A DNA stretch of 50,720 nt from positions 8,841 through 59,560 of the forward strand of contig DMCN01000091.1 of the NCBI GenBank assembly GCA_003445795.1, in the 5' to 3' direction. A program made the translations under genes and the position numbers. Below, piece after piece: positions 9,129 through 18,402 of this stretch; position 1 is the first letter of the stretch; every line of letters begins with the position of its first letter. The DNA is from Gallionellaceae bacterium. GTDB taxonomy: Bacteria; Pseudomonadota; Gammaproteobacteria; Burkholderiales; Gallionellaceae. Under the pieces are notes generated by a model, which was not told where the DNA came from, searched no databases, and saw nothing but the letters and a program-made list of their open reading frames with translations.

Positions 9129-9681
9129 GTCCGGCCTCATCGGAAAGGGAGGCGAAATCCACGCCCAGCAGTTTCATGGCGGCGGGCAGTTTTTCCTCGG
9201 CGGGCAGGTCGAACAGGATATGTTCATCGGCCTGCACACTGAGCCAGGCATTGTCGGCCAGTTCCTGCTCCAGTTGGCCCTCCGACCACCCGGCATAACC
9301 CAGCGTCACCAGCATATGCTGCGGGCCATGGCCTTCGCCGACCGCCTGCAGGATATCTTTGGAGGTGGTAAGACCGATATGGTCGTTGACCTGCAAAGTG
9401 GATTGCCACTGGCCGATCGTGTCGTGCAGCACGAAACCGCGGTCGGTCTGCACCGGTCCGCCGAAATGCACCAGCACGTCTTCCAGCTCCGCCGGTTTGA
9501 GCGGCATGTTGATCTGGGCAAACAGTTCGCTGAGGGTCAGGCTGATGGGACGGTTGATCACGATGCCCATGGCACCCTGTTCGTTGTGCTCACACACATA
9601 AGTCAGGGACTTGGCAAAGAAGGGGTCGGTCATCGCCGGCATGGCGATCAGGAAGTGATTCGTGAGATTGAACTCGGGCAT
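9121..9681 (-). CDS. yqgE: YqgE/AlgH family protein
   Basis: This 186-residue UPF0301 protein has NHFLIAMPAMTDPFF at the N terminus and the conserved CEHNEQGAMGIVINRP, HFGGPVQTDRGFVLH and LGYAGWSEGQLEQEL. The molecular function is unsettled; alginate regulation was proposed in Pseudomonas. I placed the start at the ATG at 9681 by comparison with the family length of about 187 residues. A GTG at 9726, eight bases after the pilL stop, is an alternative with an AAAGG-like site and would add 15 residues. It is probably transcribed with pilL upstream and ruvX downstream. Confidence 0.88.
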   Translation of the reverse strand: MPEFNLTNHFLIAMPAMTDPFFAKSLTYVCEHNEQGAMGIVINRPISLTLSELFAQINMPLKPAELEDVLVHFGGPVQTDRGFVLHDTIGQWQSTLQVNDHIGLTTSKDILQAVGEGHGPQHMLVTLGYAGWSEGQLEQELADNAWLSVQADEHILFDLPAEEKLPAAMKLLGVDFASLSDEAGHA

Positions 9682-9733
9682 GGCGACATTGTAATCTGTC
9701 CACGCCGTTGGCTCAATGGAAGACACTCAGCCT

Positions 9734-12700
9734 TTACTGCACAGGGAAGGCCTCGACCAGCCGGGCGATGTGTTCCAGCAGTTCTTCCTCGTGATAGGGC
9801 TTGCCCATGTACTCGTTCACACCCAGCTCCAGCGCGTAACGGCGATGCTTGTCGGCCGTGCGTGAGGTGATCATGATGATAGGCAGGTCCTTGGTGCGGT
9901 TATCCTGGCGCATGCGCTTGGCCAGTTCGAAACCGTCCATGCGCGGCATTTCGACGTCCAGCAACATGATATCCGGCAGCACCTCGGTCAATTGCTCCAT
10001 CGCATCCACACCGTCCTTGGCGGTCAGCACCTGATAGCCGGAGCGGGCCAGCAGGCGGCTGGTGATCTTGCGCACGGTGAGCGAATCGTCCACCACCATC
10101 ACCACCGGCACCTTGTGCACCGCAGCCGCTTCGGCTTTGGCGATCTTGCGCGACACCACGATGCGCTGCGTGAAGGCGACGGGGTTGATGATCAGGATCA
10201 CGGTGCCGTTACCGGACACGGTCGCACCTGCGATGCCGGGCAGACGCGCCAGTTGCGGTCCGATGTTCTTGACCACGACTTCCTGGTTACCGCGCAGTTC
10301 GTCGACGTGCACCGCGATGCGGTGTTCGCCAGCGCGCAACAACAACACCGGGTTGTGCGGCAGGCTTTCGACTTCTATATCGTCGTCGCCCAGCAGACGC
10401 GCCAGATAGTGCAACGGATAGCGCGCGCCCTGCCATTCGACATATTGCTGCTTGTAGGAAGCTTCCAGTGCGGCGGGTTTGAGCTGCTGCACGTTTTCAA
10501 TCATGATTGACGGCAGCGCATAGACATTCTGTCCGGCGCGGATCATCAGCACCTTGGACACCGCCAATGTCAGCGGCAGGTGGATGGTGAAACGCACGCC
10601 GCGGCCCGGTTCGGAAGACACATCAACGCGGCCGCCCAGCGCGGTGATCTCGCTGCGCACCACGTCCAGACCGACGCCGCGGCCGGAGATTTCGGTGATC
10701 TCGCTGGCGGTGGAAAGACCCGGCGTAAAGATCAGTTGCATCGCCAGCTCGTCGCTGATCTCTTCGCCTTCCTGCAGCACACCGTTCTCGACGGCCTTCT
10801 CGCGCACGCGCGCGATGTCGAGACCGGCTCCGTCGTCGCTGAGTTCGAACACCACCTCGTTGCTCTCCTGCTGCAGCGACAGGCGGATCTCGCCAATGGG
10901 CTCCTTGCCCGCGCGTTCACGCAGTTCCGGCGTCTCCAGTCCGTGCGCAACAGCATTGCGCAACAGGTGCTCGAACGGCGCGGTCATCTTTTCCAGCACG
11001 CTGCGGTCGAGCTCGACCTCGGTACCCGACAGGTCGAGGTTGGCGCGTTTGCCCAGTTCCTTGCCGGTCTGGCGCACGATGCGGTACAGGCGTTCGCTGA
11101 TGCTGGAGAACGGCACCATGCGGATGTTCATCAGGCCCTGTTGCAGGTCGCGGTTGAGCTGCGCCTGTGCACTGAGTGCCGCTTCGGTCTCGGCCAGGTT
11201 CTTCAGCAGCGTCTGCTGCACGGTCTGCACGTCATGCACGCTTTCGTTCATGAAGCGCGTCAGCTCCTGGAAGCGGGTGAAGCGGTCGAACTCGAGCGGA
11301 TCGAACTTCTCGGCGCTGTCGCCGCTGATCGAGATACGCGCCTGCATCTGGCCTTCCGCATGGATCTCGATCTCGCGCACCTGCTTGCGCAGACGGTTCA
11401 CGCTTTCGGTCAGTTCCTGCACGTTGTTCTTAAACTCGGACAGTTCCAGCTCGATACGCGAACGCGCCACGCTGACTTCGCCGGCCTCGTTGACCAGCCG
11501 GTCCACCGTGTCGGAACGCACGCGCAGCAACGCCGCCTGCATGGCGCGCTCGGCGCCGATCTCCAGCGCCTGTTTGGAGATGGTTTGGGTGATTTCAAGC
11601 TGTGCCTGCTGCTCGGCGAGAGATGGTTCTGCGGCTGACGGTTCGGCGGCATGCGGTTGCTGCAACTGCTCGATGGCACTGCCGATACGGTCCTGATAGT
11701 TGTCCAGCTCGGACCAAAGTGCTGCGCTGAACTCGCCTTTGGCCAGCGCGCTTTCCACACGGTCCTCGACGCGGTGGGTCAACTCGCCCAGTCGCATCGC
11801 GCCGGCCATGCGCGCGCTGCCTTTGAGTGTGTGCAGGCTGCGCTGCAGGTTGCGTCCTAGTTGCGCATCATTGGGCTTTTCGCGCCAGGCGCGCAGGGTG
11901 GTACCGATCTGCGGGTAGAGTTCGTGCGCTTCCTCGAGGAAGATCGGCAGCAGCTGCTCGTCGATCTCGTCGTGCACGCTGCGCTCTCTTTGCACCGGTG
12001 CTGCTTCGGGTTCCGGCTCGTCGGTCGTGGCAAATTCTTCGTCTTCGGCAGGCGCAGTTGTCTCGACGGCTTCTGGCATGCTTTCGGTCGGCAATGCGAA
12101 GTCCAGCATGACCTCCGGCGTGGCCGGTTCGGGCTCAGCGGCAGGCGCTTCCAGCAATATCTCGGCGCTCACCGGTGCGAAATCGAGCGTGATCTCGGAG
12201 AGGAGTTCCGCCTCTGCCGCCTGTTCTACTGCTGTGTGTTCTTCTGTTGTCTCTGGCAGATCGAAATCCAGTACAGGCAACTCCTCCACAACGGCGGGTG
12301 TTTCGATCTCCTGCTCCGGTAGCTCCGGCAATTCGAGGTCCAGCGGAGCTGGCGTTACATCGATGTGGGTCAGCGACCTGTCTGCCTGCAAAAGACCGAT
12401 CAGATCGGGTTGGGGCTGCGGCTCCTGGCGCTGCTCTCGCACCAGCGCGCACATCTCATCCAGACGCTCGACTACCTTATCGATAAGGGCGATCTGTTCA
12501 TCGTTCACCACATGCGGTTTGTCGATGCGCTCTTCCAGCCAGAGTTCCAGCGCATAGGCAAGTTCGGCGATCTGCACGAAACCCATGGTGCGGTTGACAC
12601 CGGCCAGGGTGTGCGCGGCGCGCATGAAATCGTAAGTGACGATGTGCGACTCGGTCTCGTGCAGCACCGCCAGTTGATTGCGTAGGGCCTCCACATGGCC

Positions 12701-14971
12701 CGCGGCCTCTTCGGTGGCGATACTGAACAGCATCAGCGACAGGCTGACCGATCCGATCTCGACCGGACCTTCCTCGACTTCCGGAACCACTGTTTCAGTG
12801 GATTCAGGCTGTTCCGAGCGTCCGCCCTCGGGCTGCGGAATCTCCTTGCCGTTCTCGATGCAATCGGCAACGGTGAGCAACCAGGAAGTGTCGATGGTGG
12901 CGCTGGCACTGCCGCTGTGCAGCATGTCGACCCAGTGCTGAAACAGCACTTCGGCGTCGCCAATCATATCCAGCAGCTCGGGTGTGGCCGGCTTGTTGTC
13001 CTGCAGCCACTTGTTCATGGCGCGTTCCACCGCCCAGGCGACTTCGCCCAACTCGGCCAGACCGACCATGCGGCTGCTGCCCTTGAGTGTATGGAAACTG
13101 CGGCGCATGGTGACCAGCGGTTCGCGGCTGTCCATATGCAGGCGGCTGATCTCCAGGTTGCTGCGCAATGTCTCCATGACCTCGCGCGCCTCTTCCAGGA
13201 ACACCTCCAGCAGTTCTTCATCCTCGCCGCCGGTACGGATCGAAACACCGGCATGCACCGGTTCCTCCTCCGGCAGGGCGATATCCTCCTGGCCGGAAGC
13301 GGCGCGGACTTCGGTCATCTCCTGCAATACACTGCTCAGTGCGGAAGGATCCGGTTTCTGTCCGAGCACCAACCCGTGCACATATTCTTCCAGCGCGCTG
13401 ATCGCCGCCGCTACCGTGCGCATCTCGGCGGCGGGTGGTGTAGTGCCCTGCACGTAACGCTCGGAAACCTGCCGCAGCATGCCGGTCAATTGCACGGCGA
13501 CTTCCAGCGACAGGATATGCAGACCGCCCTGCACCTGGCTCAACAGACGGCCGATATGGGTCAGATCGGCGCGCTTGGCAGAATTGTTGAAGAAAGCGTT
13601 CAGACTCTGCTCGATGAGTTGCAGATTGCCCTGCATCTCGGTCGCCAGCGGCACCATCGCCTCATGCTGTTCCATCTGGCAGTACAGCGAGACCAGATTG
13701 TTGAACTTGCCCTCGTCCTCGGGCAAGCGCATCGCGCTGGCCTGCAGGCGCGCGCTCAGGATGCGTGTCTGCTCATGGAAGCCGCTGCCCAGGTGGCGGT
13801 AATGCTCGATACCGCCTTCGAGCAGCAGCAGGGCCATCGCCATTTCCATCGACATGCGCTGCACGCGTTCCGGATCGTCGGCATGCTGCGCGGATGTCTG
13901 GATCTGCTTGCACAGGAACTGCAGGGTGTTGCGGTCCAGATGCTCGGAAAGCTCGTGCAGTTTGGCGATCTCTTCGCCGAAGCGCTGGCAGGCACCCGCC
14001 TCTTCGGCGATGCATTGTTCCCAGACTTCCTGGGCCAGACGCAGTTGCGCGCGCATGTTCTCGAGCAGCGCGGCCGTCTCGCTGGGTGGTAACGGCGGCT
14101 CTTCCGGCAGATATACATCCAGCATGTACACACGTTTGACCTGTTCCACCGCATCGCTCACCGAATGGCTGCGCGCGATCAGATACAGCATCTCGCTGAT
14201 GGCGCTCTCCTCGTCGAAAGCGCTGCCGTCGGTCAGTGACTTCATCTTGAGGTCGATGCGGCTGAGCACCTTCCTGACGTTGAGTTCGGGCGGCACGCCT
14301 TCATGCATCAGACAATCCAGCAGACCGGCGGCGACCCACCAGAAACCGCGCTGCAAATTCTGCGGTGCGCAGGCGAAGGCGGCGCGCACGGCGGCCATCA
14401 TCATGCGCAGGGATTCGGGGACGTTATCCTGGCGCAGCCACTTCAGCAGCGCCTGCTGGAATTGCATGCGGGCGCTCTTGATATGCACCGCCGCCTCGCT
14501 GTCCTGCGGCACCTGCAGCAGGGTTTCGGGCAGCTCGACCTGTAGCGAGGGAAAGAACAAGTCGACGTCGAAGGCCATCTCCACTCCGCGCGCCTGCAGC
14601 ATCTCCTGGTATTCGTGGAACAGGCGCAGTGTGGCATTGGTCGCGCCATCGGCCAGGGCATCGAGATAATGGGTGAGGCCGAACAGGGCACGGCGGATGA
14701 CATCGCGGCGCAGGGCGGTGATGTCCTGCGGCTGGTTGAATTCCTGTAACTGCTTTTCCAGTTCCGCGCAGAATACGGACAGTCCGGTCAGCGACAGCAT
14801 GCGCAGCACGCCGCCGATGCGGTGCAGTTCTTCCTGCGCGTTCTTGAGGGCTTCGCGGTTGCTGCCGCCGGAAGAGAAGAAGTCCTCCAATTCGCGGCTG
14901 ATGTTCGCCAGCGAGCCGTCCAGACCCGGCTTGACCGACAACAACGGCAGCGTATTGAATTGTGCCTGCAC
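9734..14971 (-). CDS. pilL: Hybrid chemosensory histidine kinase PilL/ChpA
   Basis: This 1745-residue CheA-like kinase belongs to the type IV pilus chemosensory (Pil-Chp) system. Three Hpt domains with a histidine are visible: FHTLKGSSRM (H near 626), AHTLAGVNRTMG (near 787) and LHTLKGSARMAG (near 1047). The N-terminal 550 residues are helical and Hpt-like but I see no clear phospho-histidine. An acidic Pro/Glu-rich linker follows about residue 860. Then come the dimerisation helix pair, an HATPase domain (LLRNAVAHGLE, DDGAGLD, GRGVGLD), a CheW-like domain and a C-terminal receiver with phospho-acceptor Asp near 1672 (MLLDVEMPRMDG). It begins ten bases after the pilJ stop codon. The second Hpt has Ala in place of the usual Lys after HTL. 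Confidence 0.95.
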   Translation of the reverse strand: MQAQFNTLPLLSVKPGLDGSLANISRELEDFFSSGGSNREALKNAQEELHRIGGVLRMLSLTGLSVFCAELEKQLQEFNQPQDITALRRDVIRRALFGLTHYLDALADGATNATLRLFHEYQEMLQARGVEMAFDVDLFFPSLQVELPETLLQVPQDSEAAVHIKSARMQFQQALLKWLRQDNVPESLRMMMAAVRAAFACAPQNLQRGFWWVAAGLLDCLMHEGVPPELNVRKVLSRIDLKMKSLTDGSAFDEESAISEMLYLIARSHSVSDAVEQVKRVYMLDVYLPEEPPLPPSETAALLENMRAQLRLAQEVWEQCIAEEAGACQRFGEEIAKLHELSEHLDRNTLQFLCKQIQTSAQHADDPERVQRMSMEMAMALLLLEGGIEHYRHLGSGFHEQTRILSARLQASAMRLPEDEGKFNNLVSLYCQMEQHEAMVPLATEMQGNLQLIEQSLNAFFNNSAKRADLTHIGRLLSQVQGGLHILSLEVAVQLTGMLRQVSERYVQGTTPPAAEMRTVAAAISALEEYVHGLVLGQKPDPSALSSVLQEMTEVRAASGQEDIALPEEEPVHAGVSIRTGGEDEELLEVFLEEAREVMETLRSNLEISRLHMDSREPLVTMRRSFHTLKGSSRMVGLAELGEVAWAVERAMNKWLQDNKPATPELLDMIGDAEVLFQHWVDMLHSGSASATIDTSWLLTVADCIENGKEIPQPEGGRSEQPESTETVVPEVEEGPVEIGSVSLSLMLFSIATEEAAGHVEALRNQLAVLHETESHIVTYDFMRAAHTLAGVNRTMGFVQIAELAYALELWLEERIDKPHVVNDEQIALIDKVVERLDEMCALVREQRQEPQPQPDLIGLLQADRSLTHIDVTPAPLDLELPELPEQEIETPAVVEELPVLDFDLPETTEEHTAVEQAAEAELLSEITLDFAPVSAEILLEAPAAEPEPATPEVMLDFALPTESMPEAVETTAPAEDEEFATTDEPEPEAAPVQRERSVHDEIDEQLLPIFLEEAHELYPQIGTTLRAWREKPNDAQLGRNLQRSLHTLKGSARMAGAMRLGELTHRVEDRVESALAKGEFSAALWSELDNYQDRIGSAIEQLQQPHAAEPSAAEPSLAEQQAQLEITQTISKQALEIGAERAMQAALLRVRSDTVDRLVNEAGEVSVARSRIELELSEFKNNVQELTESVNRLRKQVREIEIHAEGQMQARISISGDSAEKFDPLEFDRFTRFQELTRFMNESVHDVQTVQQTLLKNLAETEAALSAQAQLNRDLQQGLMNIRMVPFSSISERLYRIVRQTGKELGKRANLDLSGTEVELDRSVLEKMTAPFEHLLRNAVAHGLETPELRERAGKEPIGEIRLSLQQESNEVVFELSDDGAGLDIARVREKAVENGVLQEGEEISDELAMQLIFTPGLSTASEITEISGRGVGLDVVRSEITALGGRVDVSSEPGRGVRFTIHLPLTLAVSKVLMIRAGQNVYALPSIMIENVQQLKPAALEASYKQQYVEWQGARYPLHYLARLLGDDDIEVESLPHNPVLLLRAGEHRIAVHVDELRGNQEVVVKNIGPQLARLPGIAGATVSGNGTVILIINPVAFTQRIVVSRKIAKAEAAAVHKVPVVMVVDDSLTVRKITSRLLARSGYQVLTAKDGVDAMEQLTEVLPDIMLLDVEMPRMDGFELAKRMRQDNRTKDLPIIMITSRTADKHRRYALELGVNEYMGKPYHEEELLEHIARLVEAFPVQ

Positions 14972-14980
14972 AGTCGTCCT

Positions 14981-17002
14981 TTACAGTTTGAAGCCGGATA
15001 CCGAGCTGCTCAATTCGCTCGCCAAGCCTTCCAACTGAACAACGGATGCATTGGTGCGCTGCGTGCTTTGCGATGTCTGCTCGGTGATCTTCAGAATGTC
15101 GCTCATGACGCCCGCCACTTCGCGCGCCATATCGGTCTGCACCTGGGTGGATACCGAGATACTGTTCACCAGGTCGGTCAATTCGCGCGTGGATGATTCG
15201 ATCTCGCGCAGCGCCTGACCGGCGGCGTCGGACAGTTTCGCCCCGTCCACCACGCCCTGCGTGCTCTTTTCCATAGCGGCCACGGCGTCCTGCGTGTCGC
15301 TCTGAATGGTCTTCACCAGCATACCGATCTGCTTGGTCGCCTCGGCGGAACGTTCCGCGAGGCGCTGCACTTCTTCCGCCACCACCGCGAAGCCGCGTCC
15401 CGCTTCGCCCGCCGACGCCGCCTGGATGGCCGCGTTCAGCGCCAGCACGTTGGTCTGCTCGGTGATGTCCGAGATCAGGTCCACGATCTCGCCGATCTCC
15501 TGCGAGCTTTCGCCCAGCCGCTTGATGCGCTTGGAAGTGTCCTGGATCTGTTCGCGAATACCGTCCATGCCGGACACCGAGTTCTGCACCGCACGGGCGC
15601 CGCGCTCGGTCACTTCCAGCGTGCGTCGCGCCACCTCGGAAGACTGCGACGCGCTGCTGTCGACTTCCTGAATCGACTTGGTCATCAGTTCAACCGCGCC
15701 GCCCGCGTCGCGGATCTCGGTCGCCTGTTTCTGCGTCGCGGTCAGCAGTTCCTTGGTCACGGTACCGGCTTCGCCGGTGGCGCGCGCCACCTGTTGCGAG
15801 GCGGTGATGACGCGCGACACCAGTTTGCGCAACTCGTCGGTGGTGTAGTTCACCGAGTCGGCGATCGCGCCGGTGATGTCTTCCGACACCGTGGCGCGGA
15901 TGGTCAGGTCGCCGTCGGCCAGGTCGGACAGTTCGTTCATCAGGCGCAGAATCGCCTGCTGGTTGTTGCGGTTGGTCGCACCGGCTTCGCGCTCGCGGCG
16001 CTTGGATTCGTCCAGGTAGATCTTGGAGAGCATCAGCAGCGTCAGCAGCAGCATGCCGCCGGAGAAGAACACCGCAAAACTGGTGGCCCGTGCCGTGGTC
16101 GTGCGCTCATAGTCGTTGACCAGCTTCTGCGTCGTCGACAGCAACTGCTCGCCTTCTTCCAGGATACTTTTGCCCGCAAGCCGCGAGGTCAGCACATCAC
16201 CCGCGTTGGCGGCGATGAAGCCCACCACCGACTGGTAACCCTCGAAGTCTTCCTTCAGCAGCATCACCGTGGCATCGCTCTGCGGCAGCTGTTCCAGCAG
16301 TTCCGTGGCTTCGCGGATCTTGGGTTCCAGACCCGGCAGGTCCTCGGTCGAGGCCGAGGTCAGCACCATCTGCACCGCGCTGGTGATCTGCTCGATGAGG
16401 CGGTTGAGGCGGTCGGCCTTGGCGGCGTAGGCAGGTGTGGCCCGCTCCGACACCTGGTTGGACAGGTTCAGCATGTCGCGCTGGCCGGCGGCGCCGCGTT
16501 CCAGCGTGACGAGCAGCGGACGGCCTTTTTCCAGTTCGTCCAGCAACACGCCCATGCGCTTCCAGACGACCAGCAGCTGCCTCAGGGACTCGCGTGCCTG
16601 GCCTTCGGTGGGCGGCAGGTCAGCCGAACCTTTGTCCAGTGTGTTCAGAATGACCGAGAACTCGGCACGGGTCGCCTCCAGTCCTTCGAACGCCGCCGAA
16701 TCGCCGGAGAAGCTGGCCGCCGCGTCTTTCGCCAGACGTTGCGACAGCATCAGCAGCTTGGAGGATTGCGCCACATAGCGCGAGGCGTGCGACGAGTCGC
16801 GCGTATCCAGATAGGTGAACACCGCCGCGACCATCAGGAAGAACAACAGCAAGCCGCCGAGCACACGCAATTGCTTGTCGAAGGATTGTTTGCTGAACCA
16901 GGGGAGCTGGATCGTCTTGATCTCGCCCGGTCCGCCGTCTCCCTTTTTGATGAAGCTCTGCGCCGGTTTCTTCGACAAACTGAACGGTAACTTGAAAGCC
17001 AT
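14981..17002 (-). CDS. pilJ: Twitching motility methyl-accepting chemotaxis protein PilJ
   Basis: This 673-residue inner-membrane chemoreceptor feeds the PilL kinase. A first transmembrane segment lies near 50-70 (GGLLLFFLMVAAVFTYL). It is followed by a periplasmic PilJ-type four-helix region, a second transmembrane segment near 310-325 (SFAVFFSGGMLLLTLLML), a HAMP-like region and the signalling hairpin (EVQRLAERSAEATKQIGMLV). The start at 17002 is set by a strong GGAGGAG site just upstream and the product MAFKLPFSL; the frame remains open upstream but overlaps pilI. It lies between pilI and pilL in the canonical order, but no pilK methyltransferase gene follows. Confidence 0.95.
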   Translation of the reverse strand: MAFKLPFSLSKKPAQSFIKKGDGGPGEIKTIQLPWFSKQSFDKQLRVLGGLLLFFLMVAAVFTYLDTRDSSHASRYVAQSSKLLMLSQRLAKDAAASFSGDSAAFEGLEATRAEFSVILNTLDKGSADLPPTEGQARESLRQLLVVWKRMGVLLDELEKGRPLLVTLERGAAGQRDMLNLSNQVSERATPAYAAKADRLNRLIEQITSAVQMVLTSASTEDLPGLEPKIREATELLEQLPQSDATVMLLKEDFEGYQSVVGFIAANAGDVLTSRLAGKSILEEGEQLLSTTQKLVNDYERTTTARATSFAVFFSGGMLLLTLLMLSKIYLDESKRREREAGATNRNNQQAILRLMNELSDLADGDLTIRATVSEDITGAIADSVNYTTDELRKLVSRVITASQQVARATGEAGTVTKELLTATQKQATEIRDAGGAVELMTKSIQEVDSSASQSSEVARRTLEVTERGARAVQNSVSGMDGIREQIQDTSKRIKRLGESSQEIGEIVDLISDITEQTNVLALNAAIQAASAGEAGRGFAVVAEEVQRLAERSAEATKQIGMLVKTIQSDTQDAVAAMEKSTQGVVDGAKLSDAAGQALREIESSTRELTDLVNSISVSTQVQTDMAREVAGVMSDILKITEQTSQSTQRTNASVVQLEGLASELSSSVSGFKL

Positions 17003-17024
17003 TTCTTCTCCTCCCGAGCGCGTC

Positions 17025-17522
17025 CTACGCGCCGATCTGTAAAAATTCCGGCTGGTGCAGCAATTGCGCCAGATCCAGCTTGCGCCACAGTTGACCACTG
17101 GCATCCCGCAGATGCACCTCGCCGTCCCGTTCGTCGCGCTCCCAATCTCTGGAATTTCGCAGTCCCAGCACGCGCGATACCAGCAGGCCGGCATTGAATG
17201 CGAACTTGTGGCCCGCCAGTAGCACGCGGCTCTGGCCTTCGCGCGCGGTCGGGACGCCACCCATGTAGACACCGGTATCGACGATGCTGTAGAGGTTGCC
17301 GCGCACGTTGGCAACGCCGCAGTACCAGGGTTTCGTCAGCGGAACCGGGGTTAACGGCGGTAACGGCAAAACTTCGCTGATATCGGCCATGTCGACCAGC
17401 CAGTATTCTTCGCCCACCAGCACGCCCAGTGTGGAGGCGTGATCGCTGCCGCCCGCTACTTGGGCTTGCAGGCGATCCAGCACGGTCTGCTGGAATTCGC
17501 GCAGGTTGAAGCGCTTCGACAT
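17025..17522 (-). CDS. pilI: CheW-like adaptor PilI
   Basis: This 165-residue single-domain CheW protein should couple PilJ to PilL at the cell pole. Family features are VLVGEEYWLVDMADISEVLPLPPLTPVP, WYCGVANVRGNLYSIVD and a C-terminal helix (LWRKLDLAQLLHQPEFLQIG). Length is typical. It sits 13 bases downstream of the pilH stop codon and 22 bases upstream of pilJ, in the minus-strand pil-chp operon. Confidence 0.93.
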   Translation of the reverse strand: MSKRFNLREFQQTVLDRLQAQVAGGSDHASTLGVLVGEEYWLVDMADISEVLPLPPLTPVPLTKPWYCGVANVRGNLYSIVDTGVYMGGVPTAREGQSRVLLAGHKFAFNAGLLVSRVLGLRNSRDWERDERDGEVHLRDASGQLWRKLDLAQLLHQPEFLQIGA

Positions 17523-17535
17523 ATCGGTCTGTCGG

Positions 17536-17901
17536 TCAGCCTAGCGCGGCGATCTTGCCGAGCAGCTCGTCTGCATTGATAGGCTTGGTGATGTAATCCT
17601 TCGCGCCCTGGCGCATGCCCCAGATCTTGTCGGTCTCCTGCCCCTTGGTGGTGCAGATAATGATTGGGATATGCTGCGTCACCGGATCCTGCGTAATCGC
17701 CTTGGTCGCCTGGAAACCGTTCAATCCCGGCATCACCACATCCATCAGGATCAGGTCCGGCAGTTCGGTCTTGGAGCTCTCAACGGCTTTCTCGCCGCTT
17801 TCGGCGTAGACCACGGTAAAGCCCTTCTTGCCCAGGATATCCCCCAGCACATGGCGCTCCGTTGCGGAGTCGTCCACTACCATCACTTTTTTAATTGCCA
17901 T
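17536..17901 (-). CDS. pilH: CheY-like response regulator PilH
   Basis: This 121-residue single receiver domain has the acidic pair in VVDDSATERH, the phospho-acceptor in LILMDVVMPGLNG and the conserved Lys in DYITKPI. In Pseudomonas, PilH acts with PilG downstream of PilL to set pilus extension and retraction. The start MAIKK at 17901 has GAGG nine bases upstream; an ATG three codons earlier is less well placed. It overlaps the 3' end of pilG by 11 bases, so coupled translation is likely. Confidence 0.92.
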   Translation of the reverse strand: MAIKKVMVVDDSATERHVLGDILGKKGFTVVYAESGEKAVESSKTELPDLILMDVVMPGLNGFQATKAITQDPVTQHIPIIICTTKGQETDKIWGMRQGAKDYITKPINADELLGKIAALG

Positions 17902-18310
17902 AATCCACATCCTCAGGTTGCTTGTTTGTATGCATAGTCACTGCTTCGATCAGACTCTTCTTGCTGAAAGGTTTGGTCAGGTACTGGTCGGCGCCGACCA
18001 GTTTGCCGCGCGCGCGGTCGAACAGGCTGTCCTTGCTGGTCAGCATGACTACCGGGGTGTCCTTGAAAGCTGCATGGTTCTTGATGAGGGCACAGGTCTG
18101 ATAGCCATCCAGACGCGGCATCATGACGTCGACGAAGATGATATCGGGCTTGTTGTCGACCACTTTGGAGAGGCCGTCGAATCCATCTTCCGCCAGCACG
18201 ACCTTGCAGCCGGCTTGCGTAAGGAATATCTCACCGCTGCGGCGTATGGTGTTGCTGTCGTCGATGAGCACCACGCGGATACCCGATAAATTCTCGCTCA
18301 CGTTCGCCAC
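17891..18310 (-). CDS. pilG: CheY-like response regulator PilG
   Basis: This 139-residue receiver protein is the first gene of the pil-chp operon. Key residues are DD in VVLIDDSNTIRR, the phospho-acceptor in IIFVDVMMPRLDGYQTCALIK and Lys in QYLTKPFSKKSL. The segment PRLDGYQTCALIKN is characteristic of PilG rather than PilH. The annotated start is a GTG at 18310. A second GTG at 18301, better spaced from AAGGGTGG, would give MSENLSGIRV, equal in length to Pseudomonas PilG, and may be the true start. No rubredoxin gene precedes it, although one often does in related genomes. Confidence 0.92.
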   Translation of the reverse strand: MANVSENLSGIRVVLIDDSNTIRRSGEIFLTQAGCKVVLAEDGFDGLSKVVDNKPDIIFVDVMMPRLDGYQTCALIKNHAAFKDTPVVMLTSKDSLFDRARGKLVGADQYLTKPFSKKSLIEAVTMHTNKQPEDVDYGN

Positions 18311-18335
18311 CCTTGATTGTTTTTATACCCACCCG

Positions 18336-18353
18336 GGCGGGAACTGGCCCGCC
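18336..18353 (-). terminator. Hairpin between trkH and pilG
   Basis: GGCGGG (18336-18341) and CCCGCC (18348-18353) can form a six-bp GC stem in the 92-bp gap after trkH. On the minus strand it is followed by CGGGTGGGTATAAAAACAATC, which has no U-tract. It may terminate trkH transcripts weakly. The promoter of the pil-chp operon should lie in the same gap, but I cannot assign -35 and -10 boxes with confidence. Confidence 0.3.
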
Positions 18354-18402
18354 ACCCGCGATGCTACCGCATTTGTCCCGCCACGTTCAATGTTTCCGCG
18401 CC

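Noticed and set aside
12695..14092. 465-codon plus-strand frame opposite pilL
   Set aside because: Shadow frame of pilL with no domain signal.
14981..17314. 777-codon form of PilJ
   Set aside because: The extra 104 codons are the pilI gene in another frame; GGAGGAG before 17002 fixes the start.
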